From Alphaproteobacteria bacterium (lineage in GTDB: Bacteria > Pseudomonadota > Alphaproteobacteria > ATCC43930 > CGMCC-115725), in assembly GCA_030041335.1 (NCBI GenBank), contig JASHOB010000061.1, positions 1-42,962 on the forward strand: a stretch of DNA of 42,962 bases. The letters are read 5' to 3'. The notes beneath the pieces are model-generated. The model saw nothing but the letters and a program-made list of their open reading frames with translations, did not search any database and was not told the origin of the DNA. Each line of letters opens with the position of its first letter. Position 1 is the first letter of the stretch. Positions 24,218-33,807 of the stretch are shown piece after piece. Both the position numbers and the translations under genes were made by a program.

Positions 24218-24560
24218 GCTGGTGTCGCCCTTTCAAAGTGTTTGCACGGCGTCGGTGCACCCGCGATCTTGCCGCGTTGTCCGCACGCCGCCGATCCTAT
24301 TCTATTCTGCAGCTGGGTTGTGGGCTACGTCGTGAAGCCTCACCGGCAAAAATGACGCGTTATTCTTTTTTGACAAATCGCCTAGTGGCATGCATCCCCG
24401 GTCGACGCCAGCGACGAGCGGCCCTTTGCTAGGCTTGTGAAGCTGCCGCTGTGCCAAGAGTTGGTCATGCGCCGGATCCGCAATAACTTGAGCCGCAAGG
24501 CTTCGCGCATTTGCGAGGTCCGCCATGAGGATGATTATAAAGCTCAAAGGGAGGTTCGAT
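24218..24560. other. Intergenic, no gene seen
   Basis: No supported gene between the GlcG-like and DUF3551 genes. It ends with the DUF3551 Shine-Dalgarno (GGGAGG). Confidence 0.45.
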
Positions 24561-24776
24561 ATGTCGACTTCAAAGTTAGCGCTTATCGCTACGATGATGT
24601 TCGTCTCGATGGGCATCGTTGTTTACCCTCAAGGTTCTGCAAACGCTGCCAAGTACTGCGCCCAGTTGAGAGGGACAGCAGCCACAAGACGCGCTAACTG
24701 CACATTCTCGACACTGCATGCGTGTCACGTGCACGTAAGGCAAAGGGGTGGTGGGCGCTGCTACAGATCGCAGTGA
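24561..24776 (+). CDS. DUF3551-like small exported protein
   Basis: A 71-residue protein with a signal peptide (MSTSKLALIATMMFVSMGIV, cleaved near ANA-AK) and a short mature part with the four-Cys pattern of DUF3551: YCAQLRG, then NCTFSTLHACHVHVR and GGRCYRSQ. The family is abundant in Bradyrhizobium-like genomes and of unknown function; the cysteines probably form two disulfides in the periplasm. The start at 24561 has GGGAGG six bases upstream and is preferred to the ATG at 24525. Confidence 0.78.
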   Translation: MSTSKLALIATMMFVSMGIVVYPQGSANAAKYCAQLRGTAATRRANCTFSTLHACHVHVRQRGGGRCYRSQ

Positions 24777-25198
24777 CGGCACTCGTTCGACTGTATCGCG
24801 GCCCGATCGGCAAGTTCGATGGCGGATAAGGCGCTCTCCCTCAACCTCGCGGCCACCTTACGAGCTGAAGGACGGCTCCAGCCTTGTGTTCGTCGGCGGG
24901 CGGCGGCGCGGCAAGCTAATCATCGAGCTCTCAAGAAGCGACGCAGGTTTCTCAGACTTCCGTATCAATACGAGGGGCTCGCCTCTGCGGCAGCCCGTAC
25001 GAAGGGATCGGATCGAATCCAACTGACGCGCGGTGCCGGTGGTGCAGGCTGGGCTGATGTTGATATTCGTGGTCCCCGGGCTCGTCTGCTACGCCGAGTG
25101 TTATTCGGCATACACTTGAACCCAAGGGAATTGTCGGCCGTGATGCCGACGCGAGTTTGAGGCCCCGCGTGGCTGTGGCTGACGTGATACCAACATGG
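24777..25198. other. Intergenic, no clear gene
   Basis: One rightward frame contains a short protein-like stretch (YELKDGSSLVFVGGRRRGK, about 24860-24915) but its surroundings are not coding-like. No gene is called. Confidence 0.4.
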
Positions 25199-26281
25199 CT
25201 ACGATATGAGCAATGCACGCGCGCCGTCCCAAAGACTATGGATCACCTCGCCCGCCGGTTTCGCTTGGGCAAAGGCGGCGGCTTGGCCCGCCCATGCCTG
25301 GATGCGATTGATATCGTTCGCTTTAGCGCCGGCCGCTCGCATCGCGGCGGTCAGGCCGCGCTGTACCGGATAAGGTGCAGGCGGGGGCGCCTCCGGCCCG
25401 GCTGCGGCACGGACGTAGGCGGTGGCAATGCCGCGCGCAGCCCGCCCGGAAAAGGCACGCGTCATTAAGGTCTGTTCCGGCAGGGTACGCCCGATCGCGT
25501 CGGCCCAGGCTGGCGCGATCTGGGCTTCGGGGCAACGTAGGAGCGCCGTGCCGATTTGCACCGCAGACGCGCCAAGAAGCAGTGCCGCTGCGACGCCGCG
25601 CGCATCTGCAATGCCGCCCGTCGCAATTACCGGCACGCGCACGGCGTCGGCGACCGCCGGCACCAGTGCGAACAGTCCCACTTGATGTGTCTCCGCTTGC
25701 GCAGCGTCGAATGCGCCGCGATGGCCGCCTGCTTCCATGCCTTGCGCGATAATCGCGTCGGCACCCGCGGCCTCGGCCGCGCGCGCCTCGGTCACGGTGG
25801 TCGCGGTAGCGAACCATTTGATGCCGCGCGCCTTCAACTGCGCCACGAACTCGGGCGGATAGAGGCCCATGATCGATGACACGATCGCCGGCCCAGCCTC
25901 TAGCATCGCCTCGCATTGCCCGGCGAAGTCAGGTGGCTTCGCGTCGCCGGCCTGAGGCGCGACTTCCGGTCCCCACGCTGCGAGGAACGCGCGTACCGCA
26001 TTCTCGGCGATACCGTCGCGTCGCGGCGGCGGATCTGGGATCCACAGATTGAATTGGAACGCGCCATTGCTGCCGGAACGCATTTCGGCGGCCCAGCCCG
26101 CGATCGCCGCGGGCTCCATCAGTAGAGCGCCGCAGCCGCCCAGTCCACCGGCATTGGCGACCGCTATCGCGAGCGACGCCGGACACGCACCGGCCATTGG
26201 CGCTTGCAGTATCGGGATGCGTAGATTGTAAGCCTGGCAAAACGCTTCGGCGCGCGCCAGCGCGGGACTAACGGCAGGCAT
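25199..26281 (-). CDS. Nitronate monooxygenase (2-nitropropane dioxygenase family)
   Basis: A 360-residue TIM-barrel FMN enzyme that oxidises nitronates to carbonyl plus nitrite. Visible are the N-terminal PILQAPMAGACPA substrate-loop segment, VSSIMGLYPPE, the DAIIAQGMEAGGHRG motif with the active-site His after G-G (typical of class I nitronate monooxygenases), VPVIATGGIADARGVAAALL and GASAVQIGTALLRCPEA for FMN phosphate binding. Length is normal. The ATG at 26279-26281 follows GAGAGG and starts the conserved region sensibly; the frame is open to 26314. It is monocistronic as far as can be seen. Confidence 0.9.
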   Translation of the reverse strand: MPAVSPALARAEAFCQAYNLRIPILQAPMAGACPASLAIAVANAGGLGGCGALLMEPAAIAGWAAEMRSGSNGAFQFNLWIPDPPPRRDGIAENAVRAFLAAWGPEVAPQAGDAKPPDFAGQCEAMLEAGPAIVSSIMGLYPPEFVAQLKARGIKWFATATTVTEARAAEAAGADAIIAQGMEAGGHRGAFDAAQAETHQVGLFALVPAVADAVRVPVIATGGIADARGVAAALLLGASAVQIGTALLRCPEAQIAPAWADAIGRTLPEQTLMTRAFSGRAARGIATAYVRAAAGPEAPPPAPYPVQRGLTAAMRAAGAKANDINRIQAWAGQAAAFAQAKPAGEVIHSLWDGARALLIS

Positions 26282-26742
26282 AACGGTGACCTCTCGCATA
26301 TTGGTTGCGCGCAATCTTGGCTACCATGTCCACGGATCCAAACGTGGGTCACTACCGCAGAATAATTGGATGTCAGACGCGGTCGGCAGGTGGGGTTCGT
26401 GTGGGCTCATGTCAGTATCTCTTGTGACGGACCCCTCCGTTCAATTGTGCGCCTGCAATGATGGTGGTGGGGCAGTTTGTGTGAGAGTCGATGCTGCGGC
26501 GACCGGCATTCTGGCGACCTCATCAAGTCACGGCATGATGATCGCGCCCCGCGCCGCCGAGCCTTTCAATGGGCACAGTTCACGCGAGCGCGACCTTTTT
26601 GCTGTGCAGACCCGACGTCAATGACCTCCTTATGATTCACTAGGGCACCGCTAGCATGGGAACGCTGCCACACCTAGCGGCGGCCGGCATGCGAGGCAGA
26701 CATTGACCCGATGGCGCCCCCTGCTCTTCGGTCTGTTGCTGG
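26282..26742. other. Intergenic, no gene seen
   Basis: A rightward frame at 26286-26624 exists but has no Shine-Dalgarno and an unprotein-like composition. No repeat or terminator is recognised. Confidence 0.45.
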
Positions 26743-28257
26743 CTACACGCGCTCCATTCCAACCTCCGCCTCGAGGCTAGCGAGATCTCGATAAATCGAT
26801 GCGCACGCGACCACGCGCTCCTTGCGCTTATAGGAGACGAGGCAATCCTTCGCTACAACATTACCGTCGACCGTGATCTCGTCCCAGCGCTCGGCATGGC
26901 CGACATAATTGATCGGTACGTCGTAGTGCTGACTCCAGAAGAATGGCACAGCGTCGAACCGCTTGCGGAGGCCCAACATGTTAAGCGCGGCGGTCTGGCC
27001 TTGACGTTGTGCAACAACCCAATGCTCAACGCGGATCATCTCTCCGGAACGAGGGTCGGGCCACCGCGCGATGTCACCGGCGGCATAGATGCCGTTGACG
27101 CTTGTCTCGAGGAACTCGTTCACAAGTACGCCCCGATCGATGGCGAGTCCAGCCTGTTCGGCTAATTGCAGGCGTGGCCGCACGCCGATGCCGACCACAA
27201 CGAGGTCGGCATCGATCGTGCCGCCGCCGCTCAAAGTCGCACGCAAGCCGTCGAACCTTGTTACCCTGTTCTCTAGATGAAAAACGACGCCGTGTTCCTC
27301 GTGCAAAGCGCGAATGAAATCGCCCATCTGGCTCCCCATGATCCGTTCCATGGGGCGCTTATCGGGTGCAACCACATGGACTTCGATCTCGCGCGCTCGC
27401 AGCGCCGCTGCCGCCTCGAGCCCGATGAAGCTCGCGCCGATCACCAGTGCGCAACGCGCGCCTTTGGTCGCGGCGATGATCGAGCGGCAATCTGCGATCG
27501 AGCGTAGCGTGTGAACATGCGGCTGCTCGGAACCTGGGATCGATAGGCGCACGGGTTCGGCGCCAGTGGCGAGCAAGAGCCGATCATAGGCTAGTTTGCG
27601 GCCGGCAGCGCTCAGCACGCATGCTTTGGTATCGATGTCGGTGACCTCGCTACCCAGATGCAATTCGATCCCCGCCTCGACGTAGAAGCTGGGGGGTCGT
27701 AGCGGGATCCAGTCTTCGGGCGCGGCGCCGGCGAGATAGTCCTTGGAAAGGTTCGGCCGATCGACTGGTCCCTCGGGATCGCTGCTCAGCAAGAGGATGC
27801 TGCCGCGAAAATCCACCCGGCGAAGCATCTCCGCCGCGGCAAAGCCCGCAGCGCCTCCACCGACGATTACGATCCTTCCCGGAACATCCGCGGGGAGTTT
27901 AACGCGAGGCTTCAACTTCTCCAGCTTCTCATGCACGAAGACTCGGCCATCGCGTTGCTCGACCCGCCAGCATGTGAGCGCGGAGAGGGCCGGAGCACGA
28001 ATGGCCTCGCCGGTGCGCATATCGAAGACCGCGTGATGCCAGGGGCATCGGATCGAGCCATTATCAACCAGCCCCTCGGCAAGCGGCCCGTGGTAATGGC
28101 TGCAGTGCGCGGCGATAGCACAAATCTCTCCGCCGGCTCGGACGATCAGGACTTCTTCCTCACCAACATGACCCACGAGCATGCCGCCGGCCAAGTCCGT
28201 GAGCGGGACGCCAGCCGCGAGATCGGGACCATTTGGTAATGATTGGTCTTGTGTCAT
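26743..28257 (-). CDS. Rieske-ferredoxin reductase fusion (AIF-like)
   Basis: A 504-residue fusion. Residues about 10-110 form a Rieske [2Fe-2S] domain with cluster ligands C-x-H in HCSHYHGPL and C-x-x-H in CPWHHAVFD. The rest is a ferredoxin/rubredoxin-type NAD(P)H reductase with FAD motif IVIVGGGAAGFAAAEML, the NAD-binding segment ALVIGASFIGLEAAAALRA, the YAAGDIARWPDP motif and the C-terminal reductase domain. This is the layout of Nfrl/AIFL proteins and some oxygenase reductases. It should move electrons from NAD(P)H through FAD to the Rieske centre or to a separate partner. No oxygenase is adjacent. The start has GAGAGG six bases upstream. Confidence 0.92.
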   Translation of the reverse strand: MTQDQSLPNGPDLAAGVPLTDLAGGMLVGHVGEEEVLIVRAGGEICAIAAHCSHYHGPLAEGLVDNGSIRCPWHHAVFDMRTGEAIRAPALSALTCWRVEQRDGRVFVHEKLEKLKPRVKLPADVPGRIVIVGGGAAGFAAAEMLRRVDFRGSILLLSSDPEGPVDRPNLSKDYLAGAAPEDWIPLRPPSFYVEAGIELHLGSEVTDIDTKACVLSAAGRKLAYDRLLLATGAEPVRLSIPGSEQPHVHTLRSIADCRSIIAATKGARCALVIGASFIGLEAAAALRAREIEVHVVAPDKRPMERIMGSQMGDFIRALHEEHGVVFHLENRVTRFDGLRATLSGGGTIDADLVVVGIGVRPRLQLAEQAGLAIDRGVLVNEFLETSVNGIYAAGDIARWPDPRSGEMIRVEHWVVAQRQGQTAALNMLGLRKRFDAVPFFWSQHYDVPINYVGHAERWDEITVDGNVVAKDCLVSYKRKERVVACASIYRDLASLEAEVGMERV

Positions 28258-28768
28258 TCTTGCCTCTCTGGCGCCCGTTTAATGGCCTGTGTACAGGAAC
28301 GCTTCGCACAGAAAGTCACTGGCTGCCTCGGGTATTATAATTCATCCGCCTGGCAAAGTGGCCCGCAACCACAACAACGATAGAACATCACATCGCCTGG
28401 GTTGCCATTCACAAAGATGTTCCGCACTTCCCACGTTGCGTCGGACGAATATCTTTCCCCGGTGGTGGGCGTGGTGGCGTGGTGGCAAATTTGCTCTATA
28501 GACGCGAGCGGAATGGCGGTTAAGGCGATCGAATGGGCGAAACCGGATGTCGGAGTTGGCGTAAGAAGCCGCACTTCGGCTCGTACAGCAAATCGGGTGG
28601 CCAACCTGGCGACGCTGCGGACGAGGCATGATGATACCTTGATCCGCTGCTCCGTCGAGACCCGACCAATTGATGATCTTTAGGGATCCAATCAAGCTCG
28701 TGCGAGCAAGCGCTCGGACGCGGTGACCGGTGAGCAACGTAACCCTTAAGCGAACGGCATGCTCCCAA
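28258..28768. other. Intergenic, possible decayed gene
   Basis: The leftward frame ending near 28335 has one protein-like stretch (TWEVRNIFVNGNPGDVMF, then a Cys-rich end CCGCGPLC). The upstream part is not coding-like. It may be a gene relic; none is recognised. Confidence 0.3.
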
Positions 28769-30652
28769 TCAAATGGAAATCACGCGTCCGATCTCCACGA
28801 CCTGGTCGATCGGCAGGCTGAAAAAATCGCTGACATGCGTCGCATTGCGTTCCATCATGGCGAATATTCTCTCTTGCCAGCCGGGCAGGCCCTTAAGGTC
28901 CTTCCGTCCGACCACTGTTTCGTGACCGACATAATAGGTCACCTCGTTGAGGTCGACCGAACATCCACTTCCTTTGCAGGCGAGCAAGAGCGCGGGGATA
29001 TCCGGCCGCTCCATAAATCCATAGTGCGCGTCGCCTCGCCAGAAATTGGGCGCAATTTCAGTCACCGAAATTCGATCCACGGTGGTCAGCCACGGGACCG
29101 CAAGTATTTCCACCCTCAAGACAATGAGCTGCTTGTGCAGCGCTCGATTCTGTTTGACATGCCAGACCATGACCGGCGGTGTATCGCGCGCCGTTCGGCT
29201 GAGAAACACGGCCGTGCCCGGCACGCGCGGAATCTTCTGAGCCTCTATTTGGACCAGGAATTGCGGAATCGGGATTAAAGTCTCATGGATCCGTGCCGTC
29301 ACGGCCGCGGCGCCGCGATGCCAAATCCACATGATGGTGTAGACGGCTGCCGCCAGCAGGAGCGGCACATATCCACCGTCCGCTACTTTGCTGAGATTCG
29401 ACAGGCAAAACGCACTGTCGATGACAATGAAGAATGCGGCAACCAAGCCCGCCGCTGCGAGGTTCCATCGCCAAATATCGCGCATCGCGATGAACAAAAG
29501 TACCGATGTCATCAACATCGTCATTGATACCGCGATCCCATAGGCAGCAGCCAAATTGTCAGACTTGCCGAAACCGATCGTTAATCCGAGTGTCGCGATC
29601 ATCAGCAGAAAGTTCACTATGCCGACGTAGATCTGGCCATAACCCTCAGAAGAGGTCTGTTTGATGCGCAGCCTCGGCAGCCATCCGAGTTGAATTGCCT
29701 GCCGGGTCATCGAAAACGCCCCGGTAATGATCGACTGGCTTGCGATGATGGTTGCCAGGGTCGCGAGCACGATGAGGGGGAGCAACAGCGGTTGAGGACA
29801 AAGGCGATAAAAGATATTGCCCTCGGTCGGAGCGCCGTCGAGCAGCAGCCCCGCCTGCCCGGCGTAGTTTAGGATTAGGCTCGGAAACACGACCATATAC
29901 CAAGACACACGTATCGGTCGCCGTCCGAAGTGCCCCATGTCGGCGTAAAGCGCTTCCGCGCCGGTGACGCAGAGAAAGACGCCACCAAGCACGAGAAATC
30001 CGCGGAAGCCACCCGAAGAGAGGTAGGCCAGCCCATAACGCGGGTCGAGCGCTGCGATCACGCCGGGATGCTTCGCAATTCCCCAAAGCCCCATGAGGGC
30101 CATGACAAAGAACCAGAGCAACATCACCGGTCCGAATGCCCGGCCTATTTTCGCGGTGCCCCGTGACTGAATGGCAAACAGCGCAAGAAGGATGATCACC
30201 GATGCCGGCAAAATGTAGGGCTGGAACGCATCCGTCGCCATGTTCAAGCCTTCGAGCGCGGAGAGTACCGATATGGCAGGGGTAATCGCTCCATCTCCAT
30301 AAATCAGCGCAGCTCCAAAAAGACCGATGGCAACGATGCTCGCGTGCCGTTTCTTGCCTCCCAACAAGGACATGAGCGCGAGAATGCCGCCCTCGCCGTC
30401 GTTGTCGGCGCGCATCGCCAGAGCGACGTACTTTACCGAGGTGATGAGAATGAGAGTCCAGAGGACGAGCGATACCGCGCCCAAAATGACGCTTGGATCC
30501 GGCGTCCTCCCGGTCATATCGATGATGGTCTTAAAGGTGTATAGCGGGCTTGTGCCGATATCGCCAAAGACGACGCCTAATGCCGCAAGGCTCAGCATCG
30601 GCAGGCCGGTCCGGGCTAGTTGATGTCGATGCCGTTCAATTCCTGAAATCAT
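28769..30652 (-). CDS. kup: Kup family potassium uptake protein
   Basis: A 627-residue Kup/HAK/KT potassium transporter with about 12 transmembrane helices over residues 15-440 and a C-terminal cytoplasmic domain. Signature motifs: ALGVVFGDIGTSPLYTFKT in the first helix, DNDGEGGILALMSLL after the second, LIYGDGAITPAISVLSALEG in the third, and SIITGAFSMTRQAIQLGWLP. Motifs and length are complete, so it should be functional as a proton-coupled K+ importer. The C-terminal domain ends DFFSLPIDQVVEIGRVISI. The start follows GAGGGATCG. It diverges from the basic amino-acid decarboxylase with about 210 bases between them. Confidence 0.95.
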   Translation of the reverse strand: MISGIERHRHQLARTGLPMLSLAALGVVFGDIGTSPLYTFKTIIDMTGRTPDPSVILGAVSLVLWTLILITSVKYVALAMRADNDGEGGILALMSLLGGKKRHASIVAIGLFGAALIYGDGAITPAISVLSALEGLNMATDAFQPYILPASVIILLALFAIQSRGTAKIGRAFGPVMLLWFFVMALMGLWGIAKHPGVIAALDPRYGLAYLSSGGFRGFLVLGGVFLCVTGAEALYADMGHFGRRPIRVSWYMVVFPSLILNYAGQAGLLLDGAPTEGNIFYRLCPQPLLLPLIVLATLATIIASQSIITGAFSMTRQAIQLGWLPRLRIKQTSSEGYGQIYVGIVNFLLMIATLGLTIGFGKSDNLAAAYGIAVSMTMLMTSVLLFIAMRDIWRWNLAAAGLVAAFFIVIDSAFCLSNLSKVADGGYVPLLLAAAVYTIMWIWHRGAAAVTARIHETLIPIPQFLVQIEAQKIPRVPGTAVFLSRTARDTPPVMVWHVKQNRALHKQLIVLRVEILAVPWLTTVDRISVTEIAPNFWRGDAHYGFMERPDIPALLLACKGSGCSVDLNEVTYYVGHETVVGRKDLKGLPGWQERIFAMMERNATHVSDFFSLPIDQVVEIGRVISI

Positions 30653-30863
30653 CGATCCCTCTACTGTCGCCCGTTCCTTCAGGGAATCGCTTCAACTCAA
30701 TACGAATAATTTGTTGCAGAACGGCGACCTGAGCTCAAATCGTGAGGCTATTTGCGCGGCGGACCTAACTCTTTGCGCGCGCGGTTCCACCGGCGACGCG
30801 GAATTGACATGAGGTTTATGGCAGAATTCCTACGACAAGTCCCACGATCACGAGAATCCGACC
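30653..30863. promoter_or_regulatory. Divergent promoter region, kup and decarboxylase
   Basis: 211 bases separate the two start codons. No clear operator was recognised. The decarboxylase start (ATG at 30864) has only a weak GAGAA signal. Confidence 0.5.
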
Positions 30864-33242
30864 ATGGAGTATGAACGTCGATTTAAGTTCCTGGTCTGTG
30901 CCCCTGTATTCAATGCCGATGATTTGGAGGGGCAGCGTTTGGGCCAAATCGTTAGCGAGATCGAGCGCATCGGTTTCTCTGTTATTAAAGCCCCTAAGCC
31001 CGATGATGCCGAGCTTGTTATCCGGACCGATGCCGCGGTGGGATCGGTATTGCTGGATTGGGGCAAACGCGGACCGCAGGGTAAAATGGCGGCCCTGGTT
31101 AGGTTCATTCGCAGCCGCGGGCTTGACACGCCAATCTATATCCTGGTGCGTCACCACCGCCTCGAAGACATCCCGACCGAAGTGATGCACGAGGCGGACG
31201 GTTACGTATTCCTTGCGGAGGAGACCCCAGAATACATCGCTAAAATGCTGGCCGGTCGGTTGCGGCAGTATGCCGACACCCTGAAGACGCCTTTCTTTGG
31301 CGCCTTGCTCGACTACGCCGAAGAGGGGAATCAGCTTTGGACCTGTCCCGGCCATAACGGTGGTGCGTTCTACGCGCGAAGTCCAATCGGCCGCATTTTT
31401 GTCGATCACCTCGGCGAGGGAATCTTCCGGAATGACCTCGACAATTCGATCATTGAACTGGGCGACCTGCTAATACACGAAGGGCCGGCATTGGCGGCGC
31501 AACGCGAAGCGGCTGAGATCTTCGGCGCTGAGAGAACTTGGTTTGTCCTCAACGGCACGTCGACGTCGAATAAAGTGGTGCTCCAAGCTCTTGTGGCGCC
31601 CGGCGATCTCGTGCTGTTCGATCGCAATAATCACAAGGCAGCCCATTACGGCGCTCTTTTCCTCGGGGGTGGCATACCCATCTGCCTGCCGACTGATCGT
31701 AACGCTTACGGGCTGATCGGGCCCCTCGATCCCGAGGTGGTTAACGAACAGACCATCCGGGAATTGATCCGAAACCACCCTTTGGTGACCGATCCGAACG
31801 CTTGGCGGCGCGAGCGCCCATTCCGCGTCGCCGTCATCGAGCAGTGCACCTATGACGGAACGATTCACGCGGCCGATGAAATCGTGCGCCGCATCGGATC
31901 ACTCTGCGATTACGTGATGTTCGACGAGGCCTGGGCGGGTTTCATGAAGTTTCATCCGATTTATCGCGGCCGTTTCGCCATGGGCTTGACAGGCCTCGAC
32001 GACACCGCTCCCGGTATCTTCGCCACCCAATCGACCCATAAGCAGCTCGCGAGCTTCAGCCAGGCGAGCCAGATTCATGTGCGCGATTCACACCTGCGCG
32101 GGCAACGGCGCCGGGTCGAGCCGAGGCGACTGAACGAAATCTTCATGCTGCATGCGAGCACCTCGCCATTCTACCCGTTGTTTGCCAGCCTTGACGTTGG
32201 CGCGCAGATGATGAAGGGCCGCAGCGGCGAGGTGCTGTGGGACGACACGATCCGGCTTGGCATCGAATTGCGCAAAAAAATCCGGGCCATTGGCCATGAA
32301 TTCGCCGCCGATCCCAACCCGGAACGACGATGGTTTTTTGAGCCTTTCGTTCCCGAGGTTGTGATGGCCACCAGTGAAGAGGGACAGCGCTGCCTGCCCT
32401 GGGAAGAGGCTTCGACCGATGCGCTGGCGGCCGATCCCCGGCTCTGGGCGCTGGCGCCAGGCGAGGCGTGGCACGGTTTCCGCCATGTGGTTGAAGGGTG
32501 GGCGATGACGGATCCAAACAAGCTGACGCTGCTAACGCCGGGCTTTGATCGCAGCGGTGGTTATGCAGAGCACGGTGTGCCGGCCCCGGTAGTCGCCACG
32601 TGGTTGCGGGAGAACCGCATTGTGCCCGAGAAGAATGACCTCAATTCGCTTCTGTTCCTCTTGACCCCAGGGGTCGAAAGCAGCAAAGCCGGCAATCTCA
32701 TTAATGCGCTCGTGTTCTTCAAGCGCCAGTACGATGACAATGTGCTGCTTGATGAAGCCATGCCGGAATTCGTTCGTGACCGGCCGTCGCGCTACCGGGG
32801 CGTGCGGCTTCGTGACCTGTGTCGGGAGATGTTCAGCTTTTATCGTGACGCCGACATCTCGCGACTGCAGCGCGCCCAGTTCGAGGCCGCGCATTTTCCT
32901 AGGCCAGCGCTGACGCCGCTCGACGCGACCCAACGGCTGGTGCGCAACACCGTGGATTACGTTCCGATTAATGAGACAGCGGGCCGGATCGCGACGACCT
33001 TATGGGTCGTCTATCCACCTGGAATCGCCGCGGTTATTCCCGGCGAGCGGCTCGACGCATCGGCCCCTGCGATTGAGTATCTCCTGGCGTTTGAGCGTGC
33101 CGCCAACCTGTTTCCAGGGTTTGAAACAGAAATTCAGGGTCTCTACCGGGAAACCACCCCAGACGGCAAAATCGAGTTCTGGACTTACGTCGCCCAGGAA
33201 CCCGAAGCCTCGGTCGGGACCAAGGCGGCCCGGGCGTTGTAA
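30864..33242 (+). CDS. Orn/Lys/Arg decarboxylase, group III type
   Basis: A 792-residue PLP enzyme of the large bacterial basic amino-acid decarboxylase family, which yields polyamines and consumes a proton. It has the N-terminal wing domain (about 1-135, flavodoxin-like), a core with WTCPGHNGGAFYARSPIG and FGAERTWFVLNGTSTSNKVV, the PLP Asp in YVMFDEAWAGF, and the PLP lysine K393 in STHKQLASFSQ. The C-terminal domain ends with FLLTPGVESSK and the ELD-like region ERLDASAPAIEYL. Length matches ornithine or lysine decarboxylases. Ornithine is the most likely substrate, but lysine or arginine cannot be excluded. The pairing with kup suggests a role in acid or osmotic stress. Confidence 0.92.
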   Translation: MEYERRFKFLVCAPVFNADDLEGQRLGQIVSEIERIGFSVIKAPKPDDAELVIRTDAAVGSVLLDWGKRGPQGKMAALVRFIRSRGLDTPIYILVRHHRLEDIPTEVMHEADGYVFLAEETPEYIAKMLAGRLRQYADTLKTPFFGALLDYAEEGNQLWTCPGHNGGAFYARSPIGRIFVDHLGEGIFRNDLDNSIIELGDLLIHEGPALAAQREAAEIFGAERTWFVLNGTSTSNKVVLQALVAPGDLVLFDRNNHKAAHYGALFLGGGIPICLPTDRNAYGLIGPLDPEVVNEQTIRELIRNHPLVTDPNAWRRERPFRVAVIEQCTYDGTIHAADEIVRRIGSLCDYVMFDEAWAGFMKFHPIYRGRFAMGLTGLDDTAPGIFATQSTHKQLASFSQASQIHVRDSHLRGQRRRVEPRRLNEIFMLHASTSPFYPLFASLDVGAQMMKGRSGEVLWDDTIRLGIELRKKIRAIGHEFAADPNPERRWFFEPFVPEVVMATSEEGQRCLPWEEASTDALAADPRLWALAPGEAWHGFRHVVEGWAMTDPNKLTLLTPGFDRSGGYAEHGVPAPVVATWLRENRIVPEKNDLNSLLFLLTPGVESSKAGNLINALVFFKRQYDDNVLLDEAMPEFVRDRPSRYRGVRLRDLCREMFSFYRDADISRLQRAQFEAAHFPRPALTPLDATQRLVRNTVDYVPINETAGRIATTLWVVYPPGIAAVIPGERLDASAPAIEYLLAFERAANLFPGFETEIQGLYRETTPDGKIEFWTYVAQEPEASVGTKAARAL

Positions 33243-33258
33243 TTCAACTGCGGAGAAG

Positions 33259-33296
33259 GCCACGCTCCCCCGAACCCTTCACGGCGTGGCGAAGGG
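33259..33296. terminator. Alternative hairpins after the decarboxylase
   Basis: GCCACGC (33259-33265) can pair with GCGTGGC (33284-33290), while CCCTTC (33275-33280) can pair with GAAGGG (33291-33296). The two are mutually exclusive because the second stem's loop contains the first stem's right arm. There is no T-run. Confidence 0.4.
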
Positions 33297-33318
33297 ATCG
33301 GGCAGAGGCGCTACCTCA

Positions 33319-33345
33319 GAACGGGCCCTAGATAAATGCCCGTTC
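33319..33345. terminator. Hairpin between convergent genes
   Basis: GAACGGGC (33319-33326) pairs with GCCCGTTC (33338-33345), loop 11 nt. It overlaps the stop codon of the leftward histidine-rich gene. No T-run on either side, so it may act as a weak bidirectional terminator. Confidence 0.4.
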
Positions 33346-33568
33346 AATCAGCGTCGTGGCCGCCATGATGTTCGGCATGAAGTTTGCTCGCCTCCGCGGC
33401 ATGATGGGTGGCATGCGCGTGGTGGCCGTGTGCCACATGAGCGTGATGGCCGGCCTCCTCGACATTGTCGTCGCGATGGTGTTCGGCGGCATGACGATGG
33501 TGCGCCGCAGCCTTCTCGTGGTGATGAGCGGCCTGCGTATGGTGTTCGATCATTTTGTCTTTAGACAT
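33344..33568 (-). CDS. Histidine-rich small protein
   Basis: A 74-residue protein with about 23 His residues (roughly 31%), mixed with Ala, Glu and Asp, for example HHTQAAHHHEKAAAHHRHAA and HHAHVAHGHHAHATHHAAEA. The pattern is helical and highly charged, with no signal peptide. Such proteins can bind Ni, Zn, Cu or Co, or buffer protons; this is inference. The start at 33566-33568 has GAGAGG about ten bases upstream; the longer frame to 33856 is a shadow. Similar proteins are found in Hyphomicrobiales. A nickel/cobalt transporter relic sits 13 kb away, but no functional link is shown. Confidence 0.75.
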   Translation of the reverse strand: MSKDKMIEHHTQAAHHHEKAAAHHRHAAEHHRDDNVEEAGHHAHVAHGHHAHATHHAAEASKLHAEHHGGHDAD

Positions 33569-33807
33569 CGGTTCGCGTCCTCTCTCGAGCTCGGGTGCCA
33601 TCCCGGGCGATGCGGTAAGGGTTAAAACCGCCGCGTTGCACCCCGAGGACAATTGATTGACCGAAGCATGACGCGCGCGGTTCGTGCCAAATCCGACGTA
33701 AAGCGGCGCGGCCGCCGGCGATTGCGGCTCATTCCGTTCCGAGCCTGAATCCAACTCCGGATTCGTTTTGTGATCCGGATGAGGAGCCAACGCCATCAAA
33801 ACGTAAC

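Noticed and set aside
30816-31409. 197-codon leftward frame antisense to the decarboxylase
   Set aside because: Opposite a strongly supported, full-length enzyme; no start signal.
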